A DNA stretch of 64,000 nucleotides from Epiperipatus broadwayi (lineage: Eukaryota > Onychophora > Udeonychophora > Euonychophora > Peripatidae), in NCBI GenBank assembly GCA_028023455.1, contig JAQFVV010012506.1, positions 3,964,714-4,028,713 of the forward strand, read 5' to 3'. Positions 48,839 to 60,872 of this stretch are shown here, in pieces. Under the pieces are notes generated by a model. It was not told the DNA's origin. It saw only the letters and a program-made list of their open reading frames with translations, and did not search any database. Both the position numbers and the translations under genes were made by a program. Within the stretch, counting starts at the first letter, position 1; each line of letters opens with the position of its first letter.

Positions 48839-51031
48839 TGAAGCAATGGATCAGGAATTCTGATCCATGCTTCACAGCCTCCTATAAACTTAATTACTAT
48901 TGTAGGCCTGAATTAAGTTTATAGCCCAATATCAGCAGGGTTTTGCATTATAGCTAAAATTAATTACATTTATTAAATTTGTATTTGCATTTAAATATTT
49001 CGTGTTAAATAAATTCCTTTCCAAGACTAAATTTCTGTTAATAAAAATTACTTGTAAAACCTATTAGTCAAACATATATATACGTCAAGCGTATATACAT
49101 GAGTTAATGTAAATTCTGCTGAAATAAAATGCTTATTTTATTAAAAGAAATAAGAATATATTTTTCTTTTTAAAATCTTGTTAAAATATGGCATATGATT
49201 TGATTTTGAGATAAGCCCACCAACATTTTCTAAAGGAATATATGTTTTTAATTAATTAGCCCATTCAAGGCAAATTAAAGATGGCTTTCTCTTTCTTTTT
49301 TAATTAATAAAATTAAAAGTTTAAAGAAAGAAATTTAGAATAAAAAAGTAAACGTTATTTTTAGAAAATGTTACCTTGAAACAAAGGAGCATGGGGGGAG
49401 GGCTTATCAAGATCTAAGATCATAGGCAAAACAATAGAAGGTAGCTTACAAAAAAGGTATAAATAAGAGAGAGAACAAAAGACTTGGCATTCAGATTTCC
49501 CTTTTGAGATTTCATTCAGATTTCTCTTGAGGCTATTCAGAGTTTGCTTTTCCTATTCAGATTTATCTTGTGCTTGCTTTTCAGTCAGATTTCTCTTTGG
49601 AGAATTCATTGAGATTTCTCTTGCTGCATTTTCAGATTACTCTTTGGGAGAATTCATTCAGTTTTCTCAGATTTTGCTTCTCGTTGAGATTTTGTTCAAA
49701 AAGTTATTTAACTGTCGTCCTCGAAATCACAGAGAAGTTTTTAACATGCGAGTTAAAAGTCATAGTATTTTGATGGAAACGAATATGATTGGCGGTTAGG
49801 CAAAAAGGCTTTGCCTGCCGCCGAGGTTCCTAAAAACCATCAAATTGCCCATAGTATCCAACCAATATTAATCTGAACTCTGTGCCGTGTCTGTGGGACT
49901 TTTCATGAAAGAATGCTATGTATTGCCATTTTTCCTTGTCCGGACAAATACCTATCGACGGATGTATCAAGCTACAAATGTCGCGGGAACAAGACCAAGG
50001 AACCATGACGGTAATCGTATCTCTCCTCATGAACTATTTATTATTCTACCCTTTTTGTTCATACCTTTCTTAATTGCTTAATTGTAGTATATTTTTGAAA
50101 TGTTTTATTTAATTATATTTGTAATGTAACCATTTTTATTAGACTAGTCTTAGAGATATATATATTTTGTGTGATCATCTATCTATATATATATTTAAAC
50201 CTTTTTCCTTCGCTATTCTTCATTACAAACATGTTATCAATATTTTGTATTCCATTGCGGTTAAGTGTAAAAGTTAATTTTTCATTTAAAATATCTTTCC
50301 AATTTCAATTGTGTTGTAAATTAAATACGAGTAAGTTTCCTTTGTTTGCCCACTTGATCTCCTCGATAACGCTTCTTTTGTCCGCCATTAACTCATTACG
50401 TACATATTATTTAGCTATATACGTCTTAAATAATTTTAAACTGTTTTTAGCACAAAGCAATTAGAAATGCTTTGCGAAAGATTTTTTTATTGTGCTTTAT
50501 CGAGGAGATTAGAGTTGACAATTTTATTAAAATTGGGAAGAAAAGACTTAGACCGCAAAAATATTATATCGTTTACTATCTGTTTTTATTGTCAAATTTG
50601 TTTTTCATTAATTCAGGGGAATAGTGGAGGCCAATTAAAACATTACTAACATTTTAAAAATCGTTAATTAAATATATTATTTAACTAAAAAGCTTGAGTT
50701 TTCTAATTTTATTTTAAATGCTTTATTTTACTTTTCCAATGATCCAGGCATGCAAAACACATATTTCATAGTACTTTTACACACATTTAACTATTTAGCT
50801 CCATAGGTGTTCCCGTCCATGTCTCTCCCCTGATGCTAAGTTTGGGCCGGATGAGAAAATAATTTATGTGTCTCAGATAATGTTGTTGGTTTGTAGTTAG
50901 CTTCGAGAATAGGCGAAAAGGGTAGAGGTCATAGTATTCTTGATTTAATATCTCGCGTATGGGTGGCCTCAAGGTACTTTCGTCTAGTATTCAAACTGGG
51001 TTAAACCAACATACATCATCTGACTGTCACA
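48839..51031 (+). repeat. 3' LTR of the gag-only element
   Basis: 2193 bp, TGAAGCAATGGATC to CTGACTGTCACA. Collinear with the 5' LTR throughout. Its end lies 41 bp from the 3'-most recognised coronin-7 exon boundary. Confidence 0.92.
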
Positions 51032-51072
51032 ATATATAGTTCATCATATATATTAGACTAAAAATAACTCAC

Positions 51073-51162
51073 CCACTCTCGTTCATCGACACCTTCAAAG
51101 GCATCCTGTTCCAAGGGTTTATTTTCATGCAGCAAAAGTTTATCAGATACAGCATTTACCAG
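51073..51162 (-). CDS. CORO7: Coronin-7 exon, C-terminal acidic tail (last recognised)
   Basis: Minus-strand acceptor TTTGGCATTGCAG precedes 30 codons containing LLLHENKPLEQDAFEGVDER and ending EREW. It matches the C-terminal tail of CORO7/pod1-type coronins, where an acidic stretch ending in a DEW-type motif binds the Arp2/3 complex (family knowledge; human CORO7 ends EGVDEDEWD). A donor GTGAGT follows Trp at 51072. Either a tiny last exon lies beyond, or the frame simply runs on through Val-Ser-Tyr-Phe to TAG at 51058-51060. If a last exon exists, the gag-only element would sit in the final intron. The gene organises actin and Golgi trafficking in animals. Confidence 0.88.
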
Positions 51163-51238
51163 CTGCAATGCCAAACAAAAACATTACATATCAAATAAAA
51201 AAACAAAGAATAAATTAAAAATAAGAGATTCAACTTAC

Positions 51239-51333
51239 ATCTGCTTTTTTCTGACTATCACTTTTAATTTCTTGATAAGAATATTCATATTTTTTTTGAG
51301 TTAATGTAGGAGTTTTATTATTGCAATCACTCA
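51239..51333 (-). CDS. CORO7: Coronin-7 exon, linker before the acidic tail
   Basis: 95 bp between acceptor TTTATTTTTAG and donor GTAAGT. It completes a split Leu codon with the preceding exon (phase 1), then encodes 31 residues, starting SDCNNKTP and ending EIKSDSQKKAD. The polar, Lys- and Ser-rich composition and the SDxQKKxxL run into the next exon parallel the unstructured C-terminal linker of CORO7. The intron to the next exon is only 76 bp (51163-51238), and the exon ends on a codon boundary. Confidence 0.88.
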
Positions 51334-52919
51334 CTAAAAATAAATTATATTAAAAATGTGTTTTAATGAAATATGTGCAAAATATAATATTCATAAATAG
51401 AAAAGAATGCAAATAAATAATAAAGCAAATCTCATTATCAATATTTTATTGATTTTGTAAAATCATTCTCTACAATCTATTCTCTTCAACAATAAAGTGT
51501 CATCATAATATATTTCTATTATTTTCTTTCATTCCTTTACCTTTTTTATAATTGTCTGCATCTCATATTCAAAACATTTTTTTTTTTCATTTTCTTAATT
51601 TTTTTTTAAATACTAATTTCAGTGCAAAATATAAATTTCTTCAGTCCTGTTTCCAATCATTTCCATTTTATCCAAATCTAAGTTTTAAAAAATTTCAATT
51701 TCAAAAAGTTTTCTTATTTTTTACCAATTGTTTTCTGATATACATACTGAATCATGATTCAATTAAATATTTATTTACTTTCAAATCCAATCATGTTGGC
51801 TAATAACACTATGATTACTATTTATTGAAATCAATTTCTTCATCATTATGCTGTTATTTAACTGCACTACTAAAGACATAAAATCATTATTTCATCAATT
51901 TATTTTCCATTTCAATTTTTATTATTCTTTTCTCATTTTTTTTCCATATTTTTTTTCTTCTCATTTGTTTACATTCCTAAGCCACCAAAACCATTTTTTG
52001 TATTATTTATCACTTCTATTGTATATGACTGGTCACAAATACAGTTATATAAATACAGTAATATAATTAATATGACAAAATTTTTTTACAACTGTCTTTA
52101 TAAATATTAAATATTTTTCCATCATTTACTTCAAATAAATATTAAGTAAAATTCATATTTTTCAAATAAATATTAAATATATTCTAGTTAATTTTTTTTT
52201 ATTTTCCATATTTTTTGTACAGAAAATTATTTAATCTAATATATTTATTTTTATAAAATTTACTATAATGAAGGACTTGTTTTCTAAAGACTTTTACATT
52301 TCAAATGTGAAAATCTTTTCTATTGCTTTCTTTTTATCTCCTAAAAAAATTCTTTCAGAATCTTCATTGCACAAGAAGAATATTATTAATTTTTAGACCC
52401 TATAATTTAGCATGAGTTCTGATTTATTTAATATTATAATAGGAACACATCAAAAATAAAAAAAAAACAATACAATAAATAAATTAGTACAAACATATAT
52501 AGTGTTTGAAAATAACATTGAAAAAAAAAAAAAACTATACACATACTTTTTTTCTAGTTCAAAAAGAAAATTTAAAATCACACAAAATTAGTGGTGGGAG
52601 GATGCCAAAATCACTTTATAACCACACAAAATATTCACCTTTTTAAACAATAGATGGAAAAATGAAAATATAAAGAAAAAGGTTTGAGGAGTAGGAGTGG
52701 GTGTGCAATAGTTTTTAAAAACAAATTTCTTTAAAATAAAAAAATCTGAATCAAGTGTTATATTTTTACTCTTTTTTTACTTGAATGTATAAATTAACAT
52801 AAATTATATATATATGAAAAAATGAATTGTTTAAATTCAGCCACTAGTTATTATTATAATAATAATCTATGTCCTATATTATGTTTTTCCACCAATCTCT
52901 AGACATGCACTTTAAAGTA

Positions 52920-53490
52920 AATACAAAAATATTTAAAATGGAACAAATTCATTGAAGTAGCATGCCTTGATTTTTATGAGTTGTTATTGTTCCTAATTTG
53001 CAAGATATAGATTATGACGATAATCTGAAATGGAAAAACACTTTTATATTAATTCAAAACTTTAATTAATAAAAAAATATTGCATGTTACTTGCATGAAA
53101 ATATAGATGGTAATGTTATTTCCCAGACTGAAATATAGATGTTAGCATTGTTTAGTTAATAAAACATTTTTTCATTTCATAAATGCTAAATTATTGAAAT
53201 TTTTTAATGTGAATAGAGAAACTTAGCTATTTGTAAGCCTAAAACAATTAAAAATGACTGGAATATAGATGCTAACATATGAAGATATTTAAAAGTGAAC
53301 AATTTCAAAAAGTAGCTGATTTTGACATTTATGAGTTTTATTATTTCCTAATTTGCAAGATATAGACTATGAAAATAATTTAAAGCAGAAAATCATTTTT
53401 GAATCACATGTTAATCCAAAATTTGATTTAATTAATAAAAAAATTATTAATTGACTTATGGACAGGAATATAGAAGCTAACATTATTTAC
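52920..53490. repeat. Degenerate tandem repeat, unit about 330-350 bp
   Basis: The order TTTTTATGAGTT...CCTAATTTGCAAGATATAGA...AATATAGATG-TAACAT occurs from about 52970 and again from about 53320. A related block TTAGCTATTTGTAAG...ACAATTAAAAATG occurs at 53223 and 53770. Confidence 0.6.
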
Positions 53491-54395
53491 TTATTGTGAA
53501 AGCCAACCCAATTTAAATAGCAGAGTCCTATTTTTCACATGGGCAATGCTACATAGGATGTTTCAGAACTATTAATTTAAAATTTTTTAAAAACTGAAGT
53601 AAAAAAAAATATTTACCACATAGGGAATTTTTAATAACGAAGAAATTGTCATAGATAACACATTTACCATGCAATTTTTTAAAATAAATTCCATATACTT
53701 CAATTTTCATAATTTTAAATTAAATTTAAAACATTTTTTTCCTCTGATAAATATTAAATTTTAAAGCCGATAAAGGAATTTAGCTATTTGTAAGTTTAGA
53801 ACAATTAAAAATGTAGCACAAGTGCCTCTAGCAACAAATTGATTGAATTTAATCAGTTTATTGTATGATATATGAATTTATTGTAAAATCACTAATGAAT
53901 ATTTTATATTTGAAACCTATACCATATTTTATTAAATTATATTTAATATTTTTTACATTTCCAGCAGTATGTTAGTGTATTATTAAATTAGACTTAATCA
54001 GGAAATATAGGTAATCTAGAAAAGCTCAGATAAAAAAGAATGCTTAATTAACAGTTCTACATCTACATATGAATGACAATCGATTAAATCTTTTATATTC
54101 TTTTTTCCCCTATAATTTTTTAACAAAGCACATACAACCCTAATTTATCTCATAATTAATATCAGCATATTAGAATGGGTCTACTATAGTCATAAATAGT
54201 AACAAACTCTCTATATAAAATAAAAACAGTTTGTGCATGTAGCTATAATAGATTTTAATTTTTAAATTATTTATTAAAATAATAAAAAAACAAAATCCTG
54301 TACAGAACAGCATAATTTTTGACAAGTACATATATATGTGTGAGTTTATTTACTAATGATATAAAATTATATATACAAATTAAAAAAATATATAT

Positions 54396-55810
54396 TGCAA
54401 CCGTGCAAGTGTGTTGGCAGTTGAATTTGAAGATTTTGCTGAGAATATAATATAAAAAAAAAAAAGAGAAAGAAAAGTATGTTAGGTGAATTTATATATA
54501 TATAAAATAATATATATAATAAATTTTTTATTTGATTAAACTTAGATATTTTCTTTTCCTTGAGGCATACACATTGTATTTTTTTTTTTGTTTTTTTTTT
54601 TCTTTCAAGAAAAAAAAGAGCAAACTTAAATAATAAAAGTGCCTATTGACTTTAAATATTGAAAAGCTCTGCAAAGTGTGACATTGGTAATTAAATATGG
54701 CCATGATAGTTACAAGAAATAGAACTCTGAGAACAAAAATCTAATGAAAGATAAAAGTTTAAAGAAGGAATTCAGGAGGTGTTCAATGTACACATGCGTG
54801 ACGAGTTTTATGGGGGATATAAAAAAGAATGGACATAAATAAAGGGGCTTTTTTCTCTTGAATACATCGCAAGATGCAGAATTACCCTGTGATAGTTGCT
54901 GATATCCATATGGGTGGTTAGAACGCCTGTACATCGCCGGTCTTACCTTCTCCATGGACATCCTTATAATGATTTAGAAGAATGAAGTCATCACCTGCCT
55001 GAAATAGAAGTATCTTGTCAGAATTAGAACTCAACCTACAGATCAAAACCTGAGGATTATATTTATTGCCAAAGAACTATTCTACCGAACAATCTTACTG
55101 GTAAGAATTTAAATTGTGAACTCATGATATTTATTGATGTGACCTTTAAGATATTCCACATATTGCATATACAATAAAAAAAAAAAAAAAATTAATGGAT
55201 CAAATGAATTATAAATAGGATTAATGGATCCCAGAAATTTTATAATTATTATATAATTTGTTTATTATTATTACCGAATTAAAATAAATATGCTCTTAGA
55301 AAAAAAAAAGGACTACAATGTGTTTTTGTTTAAGCCTCTTAAATGTATTAGCTCAGCGATCTTCTTGGGAAATTTCAACTGTTGATGCCAACATGTTATT
55401 TTATATAAATTTAATCTTCATGTTAGGGAGAGGGATTTGTATTATGTGATGGTGTCACTCCATTGTTGATTTAATAGGGATGTCTAAACAGCATTCTGGT
55501 GCCTAATCAAAAAAAAAAAAATTAAACTATTAAAGGCGACAATGGGAGTGAAGGTTAGTATCTATTTTAAGTAGGGTAAATTGTTCTTACTTACGCTAAG
55601 ATGTAGATAGATAATGTTAATCACTGTACATAAGTGCTAATAGGTTTTCACCAGAACGTATTAGGAATTCATTATATTAGGGCCATATTATCTAGAAATA
55701 TACAATGTTTACGCTAAAGCTTAAATGGTTATATGTATTAACGTAGATTAAAACCCAATCATCAAGTCGTTTGCATCTAATAAATATAGAGTAGGCAAAA
55801 AAATGGTACA
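54396..55810 (+). repeat. Probable solo LTR, diverged LTR-A relative, in a coronin-7 intron
   Basis: TGCAACC at 54396 to GGTACA at 55810 gives 1415 bp, matching the LTR-A size range. Flanks are ATAT on both sides (54392-54395 and 55811-55814). The internal layout agrees: ACACATGCGTGACG, then GGGATATAAAAAAG (TATA at 54818), then about 270 bp later CTTACTGGTAAGAATTT, the same splice-donor-like segment as at 29541 and 26194. Sequence similarity elsewhere is weak. The 83-codon minus-strand frame inside is not supported as a gene. Confidence 0.6.
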
Positions 55811-57351
55811 ATATATATATAAATTAAGACATAAGCAAAATAAATAAATGATAAAAATCAAACATTGTACAATACTTTTCTCCCTCTAATGTTAAAACAT
55901 TAGTCATGGGCGATTGTAAGGGATCTGTTAACAGAAAAGATTCTTGCGTCCCACTAAGAAGAAATGGAATATATAATTTACATATTGGGACAAATTTACA
56001 TATTTCTCTATCACCATATATTCGGACTATCAGCTGCGAGGTTTTGTTCTGCACTATGATTCTGGTAAGAATCTGCTGAAAGCTAGCTTAGTGTTATTAA
56101 ATATAAATTTTGTTTTCTTATACTTTTTCATATTATCTGGCATCTCTCATGTTTTTGAGTATTAAAAAGTACATTATTAATAAGTGATGAAACTTAAATT
56201 TTCAAAGAATTCAATTAATGTTAGTAAAATTCTAGAAAATTGTTTTACCATATAAGAAAAAGTTATTAATCTTCTTAATTGCAATAATAATTGATCTTAA
56301 TAAAATTAATGATTAAGAAATAGATATCATCATGAGCCTATATAAAGAATATTAAAAGATATATTATATTTGAACTTTATTCAATTTAAAGACAATATTT
56401 AAGATTATATGAAATGTAATAATTTCTGTCATAATAAAAAATGCTTAATAATCATTCTTATTGAAAGGTGATTGTTTTGAATAATTTATGTTAAATAATA
56501 ATAAGTTATAATTGTATATAAATATATTGCATTAAATATTTTCATGTATATAACTAGAAATATGTTTAGCAGTGAATGTGCTAGAAAATCATTAATTTCT
56601 ATTGACAGACCTGAGACTAAACTATTTTTGTTCTAATACCCAATAGAAGATTTTTTATTTTGAGCTTAATTATTTCCACACTTTATTTTATTTACATTAT
56701 ATATATATAATAAACTTAACATATTTTATAAATGTTACAGTATAAACAATGCAATATCTGCATACTTAAATTGAAATACTTTAAATGATCAAATTTCAAT
56801 GTTAAAAATTTACTGAAATCAATAAAGATTGACTTTAATTTAAATATAAAAATGTCACACTTTTGTTTATAAAATATGACAGTTCTATTACTTTTCTGCA
56901 TTAACAATATTAGAAATGTTTTATTTATAGATAATTGCTTATCATGTCTTAATTCTAATTATACTGACATTATACTATTTCCTTGATTAAAATATATATT
57001 TTATTAAGTTTCAACTTTCACATCTTAAAAGTTCAAAATTATATTGAAAATGCATTAATACATTCCTATAATTGATTTCAAACTAGCTAGCTTTCTAGCA
57101 GCAAGAATCACTGTGTTTGTTGCAAAACATTCCATATACTGGCCATTTTTATTATTTTGAAATCAAAACAGTTGGTTTGTATAGCTATATCAATCTAATA
57201 TTAGTTCAGCAACTCAGTTTATCTTTGAACTTTTAGAAAAAGGAAGATATTTTACATTTCCAGAATTAAAACTAAAACCGGGGAAAGGGGGGGGGGTTAT
57301 ATACTTCTAAAAAGTATTCTGTAATCATAACAATAATAGTATAGTACTTAC

Positions 57352-57487
57352 ATTTAGGCATGTTTTCTGGTTGAAGACTAATTTTTTTAGGAGGACGGTT
57401 CAAACCAGAAAACCAATCAGCACTTGCCATGGTTGCATCCCATGATACAGTAGTATCAGGAAACAAATCATCTTGGAAATAATCCAT
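57352..57487 (-). CDS. CORO7: Coronin-7 exon, end of the second propeller and extension
   Basis: 136 bp after acceptor TTTATTTTTAG, starting on a codon boundary; donor GTAAGT after one base of the next codon. Encodes 45 residues, MDYFQDDLFPDTTVSWDATM through ADWFSGLNRPPKKISLQPEN. The FQDDLFPDT...W...W(F/L)xG run and ISLQPxxM are the signature of the segment that closes a coronin beta-propeller and leads to the linker; the SLQP wording is specific to the coronin-7 branch. The first ATG is internal to the protein, not a start. Confidence 0.93.
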
Positions 57488-59121
57488 CTAAAAATAAATA
57501 TAATTGTTTTGCATGATCTGTCTTCAATAAATAATCTGATATATTATATATGATATATTTACTACAATGTGAGCTATAAATGTCAAACTTTCTGCACACA
57601 TATCTTTGACATCATTTACTTTTAATTATTATTAATTACTTTTGAAGTAAGAGATTATCGTATCATTCTAAGTCCAGATATAAATTTTAAATTCAGTTAA
57701 AGATTAATATATCAGTTTTTTATCATTATACAAAAACACATATCATTAATTCACATCATTGTTCTTTTTTTTCCCAGGAGTATAAGTGTATCATGTATAT
57801 AAACATAATAAAAAATAATATGAAAGCTCTAATATAAAATTTCCATGTATTTAAGTCTACCAACTATTATATTCTTGTGAATTACAAAAAAAATGCATAT
57901 GATTATTACATTGTAGTTGATATAATGACCAGAAAGTTGCAGCAAAGTGCTAAGACAACTAACAATCAAAATTAAGACAACAAATATTTAAAAAAGATAA
58001 TAATAAAAAAAGAAAGAATAAAAGATTTATGGGTCTTTTGTAAATTCTATATAGATATTTACTGAAATTATTACAAATTATCTACAGAAAACTTTGGACT
58101 CATGCTAGTCTAAAAATCCAGCTGAATTTAAAATACAGCATAGCAGATCACATTGAAATATTAAAAAAAAATATAAAACGAAGTGATAAGTATGAATTTT
58201 GTATAGGTTAAAGATTTAGGAAAAAAAAGGTATTTTTTCTCTAAGCAATTCTGTTATACTTAAAATTCTAATGACTTATTATCAAGAATATAATAAATTG
58301 TAAAGAATCTTTATCAACTGCAATCTATCCACAATTTTTTTATGATGAAGTTAATAATCATTATGAGAATTAAAAAAAAAAAAGATTAAAAATTGAGATC
58401 ACTTAAATCATTTAGATTTTGTAGATGATTTGGTTATTTTTACAAAGATTGATTTTTAATTTCATTGAATGTTATAAGAACAAGCAAATAAATGCCAGAT
58501 TAATTTAATTAACTAAATAACATTCAATGGTTTTTGTAAGAATTAAAAAATAAATATTGATAGTAATGAATAAGAAGCTAATAACAATAAATATTATGAT
58601 TAAATTATGTAATAAAGATGAAATAAACTTGAATGGAATATTTTCTATAAAAAAATGATTATATAGTTAAAAAAAAATTTTGATATAATTTGAGATTACA
58701 AAGAAGGGATTCAAAGCAAACTCATATGAGTAAGATAATAATCAGTCCTGGTATAAATGAAAAATTTAAACCTAGAATAGAATTGGATTGAAGATATTAT
58801 AAGATGTGATAATAATATAATGCCAACTAAACCAAGATATTAAGGAATTATAAAAGACATAGGAAGAAATCAGACATAAAATGGATAATGAAAATTTTTG
58901 CTGGAATTATATAGAGAATCTATTGGTTAAAAAAAAATTAAATTAAACTTACGAGAGACATTTATCTTGATATGGATTAAAAAATATATTTACTAATTAA
59001 ATATACACAAAAAACATACATAAACTAACATGAGAAATAATAATACATTCCTGCATATTTATATATACACAGATACATACTTTTACTTCCTAAACATGAA
59101 TAAAACCAACATTCTACTTAC
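57488..59121 (-). other. CORO7: 1.6-kb intron of coronin-7
   Basis: AT-rich intron between matched phase-0 splice sites (donor GTAAGT at 59121 on the minus strand). No additional exon, and no clear repeat apart from A/T runs. Confidence 0.75.
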
Positions 59122-59328
59122 TTTTACTCTTGGCACCGTGAAAGACATTGGCTCAATGGTAGAATTTGTAAGGCGCAATGCTCTTGCAAATTCAACATCT
59201 TTTATATTACATATATTTTTTGGTAAGAATGCTAAAGCCTGATGAAGACCTGAGCACTTGCAATGAGATAATGGAAAAAAATAAGGTGATTCATCAGCTA
59301 CTTCGTAGCAATAAATAGTTGAATCCCC
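59122..59328 (-). CDS. CORO7: Coronin-7 exon, late second propeller
   Basis: 207 bp (69 codons, phase 0 at both ends) between acceptor TTTTTTTTAAG and donor GTAAGT. The translation begins GDSTIYCYEVADESPYFFPL and later has HQALAFLPKNICNIKDVEFA, then RALRLTNSTIEPMSFTVPR. The GD-x-x-I-x-x-YE strand, the GL/ALxxLPK turn and the IEPxSFxVPR strand are shared by coronin propellers. VEFARALRL and the fit to the next exon favour coronin-7 over the short coronins. Upstream exons, including the first propeller and the true start, lie beyond this window. Confidence 0.93.
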
Positions 59329-59569
59329 CTTAAAAAAAAATTAAAAAATATTGTATATATTTTGCTTTAAAAATTGCAAAAATTTAAATATTTTATTGCA
59401 AATGTATATTCATAAGGAAGCATAACAAACATTTGGGCATTCATTGTTTTACTATGAATCACTTTCTCAAAATGTCAGTTTATAGTTGTAGTTACTAATG
59501 ATTTTAATGAGCATGTAAATAATTTTATAGTTTATCGAATATGTAATTCTAAGAATAAAAACCTATTTC

Positions 59570-59835
59570 ACAGATCAAACAAATTAGAATATGTTACTAA
59601 GGCAATTTACAAACAAGATTTCCAAAGAATCATTTCAATAAATCTGTAAATAATAACTACTTTTTGTTATATTAATGCCAATCTATTTAGTCAGATAAAA
59701 GATATATCTAACAAAATAGATTAGCATTGATAAAACAAAAGATGGATGTTATTTACATATTTATTGAAATGATTTTTTGGAAATATTGCTTGTAAATTGT
59801 CTTAATAATGCAATCAGACTTTATTCCCTAAAATA
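59570..59835. mobile_element. Fold-back MITE-like palindrome in a coronin-7 intron
   Basis: CAATTTACAAACAAGATTTC...AATCATTTCAATAAAT (about 59611-59657) pairs with ATTTATTGAAATGATTTTTT...GCTTGTAAATTG (about 59757-59800). The pairing continues inward through AATGCCAATCTATTTAG and its partner around 59716. Arms are about 110 bp, spacer about 30 bp. No ORF. Confidence 0.75.
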
Positions 59836-60190
59836 GATTTATAGAATTATGTAATCATTACATTATATAAAGCTTCATATTCCCTTGCAAATTATTTTCA
59901 TTATCAATATTAACCTATCAAAAAATAGATTCTATACCTAATCTGATAAGATTCCTCAAAACATTCTGTATTTTTTTCTCAGCATTTCAAATAAGTAGTA
60001 GTTTCTTTTGATAAATTATATATTAACTGTCATGTTTTGTATAAGTATGTTTATGGAAATTTAAGTATAAGTTTTGTACTCCAGAAAAAGTAAGGAAAAT
60101 ACATTAGAGAAATATTTTTTAGATCACTAACTGATGATTTAATTAGTTACTAAATTTACGTATTTACAATAAGAACATTGCATTCAATAA
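59836..60190. other. AT-rich intron sequence, nothing recognised
   Basis: No exon-like frame or repeat boundary found. Confidence 0.45.
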
Positions 60191-60194
60191 ATGC

Positions 60195-60565
60195 TGAGAA
60201 ATATTTGCTAATTACAAATATTTCTTGATATAATAGTAATTAAAAATGCAAAGAGGAAATCAAGACTGATAACATCAAGGATGAATCTTGGATTAAAGGA
60301 GGCCAACTGAGGGGACTATAAATAGTTTGAGCAACAAAGTGCATTGTTCTATTTCCAGTGAATTTAGAGTGAACGGTTGCAGAGAGATTTACAGTAGCTG
60401 AAAGAAGCTTAAGTGACAATGCAGTGCTTTTTTATGAAGCCAATATGTTCATGAGCAGCAGCTGTACAGGGTCAAAGAGTTTGGGAAACTGTCTAGAAAG
60501 CAGCCAGTTGTGAAGTGAACCAAAAGTGAACAATATATATTGTGTTGTGTAAGTAGTGATAACTT
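60195..60565 (+). promoter_or_regulatory. TATA-containing island, possible LTR fragment
   Basis: Sequence of normal complexity beginning after a perfect hairpin (AGAAATATTTG and CAAATATTTCT, about 60198-60224). TATAAATA lies at 60317-60324 in GGGGACTATAAATAGTTTGA. The island ends with the donor-like GTGTAAGTAG near 60545. The hairpin head, TATA box and donor order resembles the LTRs in this window, but no LTR end or target duplication was found. An unrelated promoter cannot be excluded. Confidence 0.35.
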
Positions 60566-60872
60566 TTCGCTATTAATTACTTTTCAACATTTATATGTGG
60601 TTATTATTTATTGTTTTATTTGTTGGTATTCTGAGTGCTTGCATTTCAAATATATAATATTAAAATTATTACTTTTTTGCTATTTTTCTTCTTACATTTC
60701 CTAGATTCTTCCCACAATGTATTCACTATTTTCCTGATTAAGTATATGATCAATTCAAATCCTCTTCAAATTCTTAATTTCTTTAATAAATCACATTTTT
60801 TCACTTACACTCTTCTATCTTGCTAACATTATTCTTTCATCTCAATTTTTTCATTATTTTCAAAATCTGTAT

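Larger units (their letters stand above)
42798..51031 (+). mobile_element. Gag-only Ty3/Gypsy-like LTR retrotransposon with 2.2-kb LTRs
   Basis: LTRs 42798-44994 and 48839-51031 are a few percent different. Both begin TGAAGC and end GTCACA. ATAT flanks both sides (42794-42797 and 51032-51035). The 3.84-kb interior has a 2.6-kb non-coding leader, one gag-like region (47585-48633) and only about 200 bp before the 3' LTR. There is no protease, reverse transcriptase, RNase H or integrase. This corresponds to the TR-GAG type of non-autonomous element described in plants. It lies on the strand opposite coronin-7, and its 3' end is next to that gene's last recognised exon. Confidence 0.9.
51334..57351 (-). 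other. CORO7: 6-kb intron of coronin-7
   Basis: Bounded by donor GTAAGT at 57351 (minus strand) and acceptor AG at 51334. AT-rich throughout. It holds a probable solo LTR (54396-55810) and a degenerate repeat in which CTAATTTGCAAGATATAGA and GGAATATAGATGCTAACAT recur (52960-53480). No further exon was recognised inside it, and the flanking phases join without one. Confidence 0.75.

Noticed and set aside
43467-50081. Paired frames of 60-90 codons in both 2.2-kb LTRs (43467-44042 and 49527-50081)
   Set aside because: They come from the TTCAGATTT/TTCTCTTG simple repeats and the U5 region; frames are not maintained between the LTRs.
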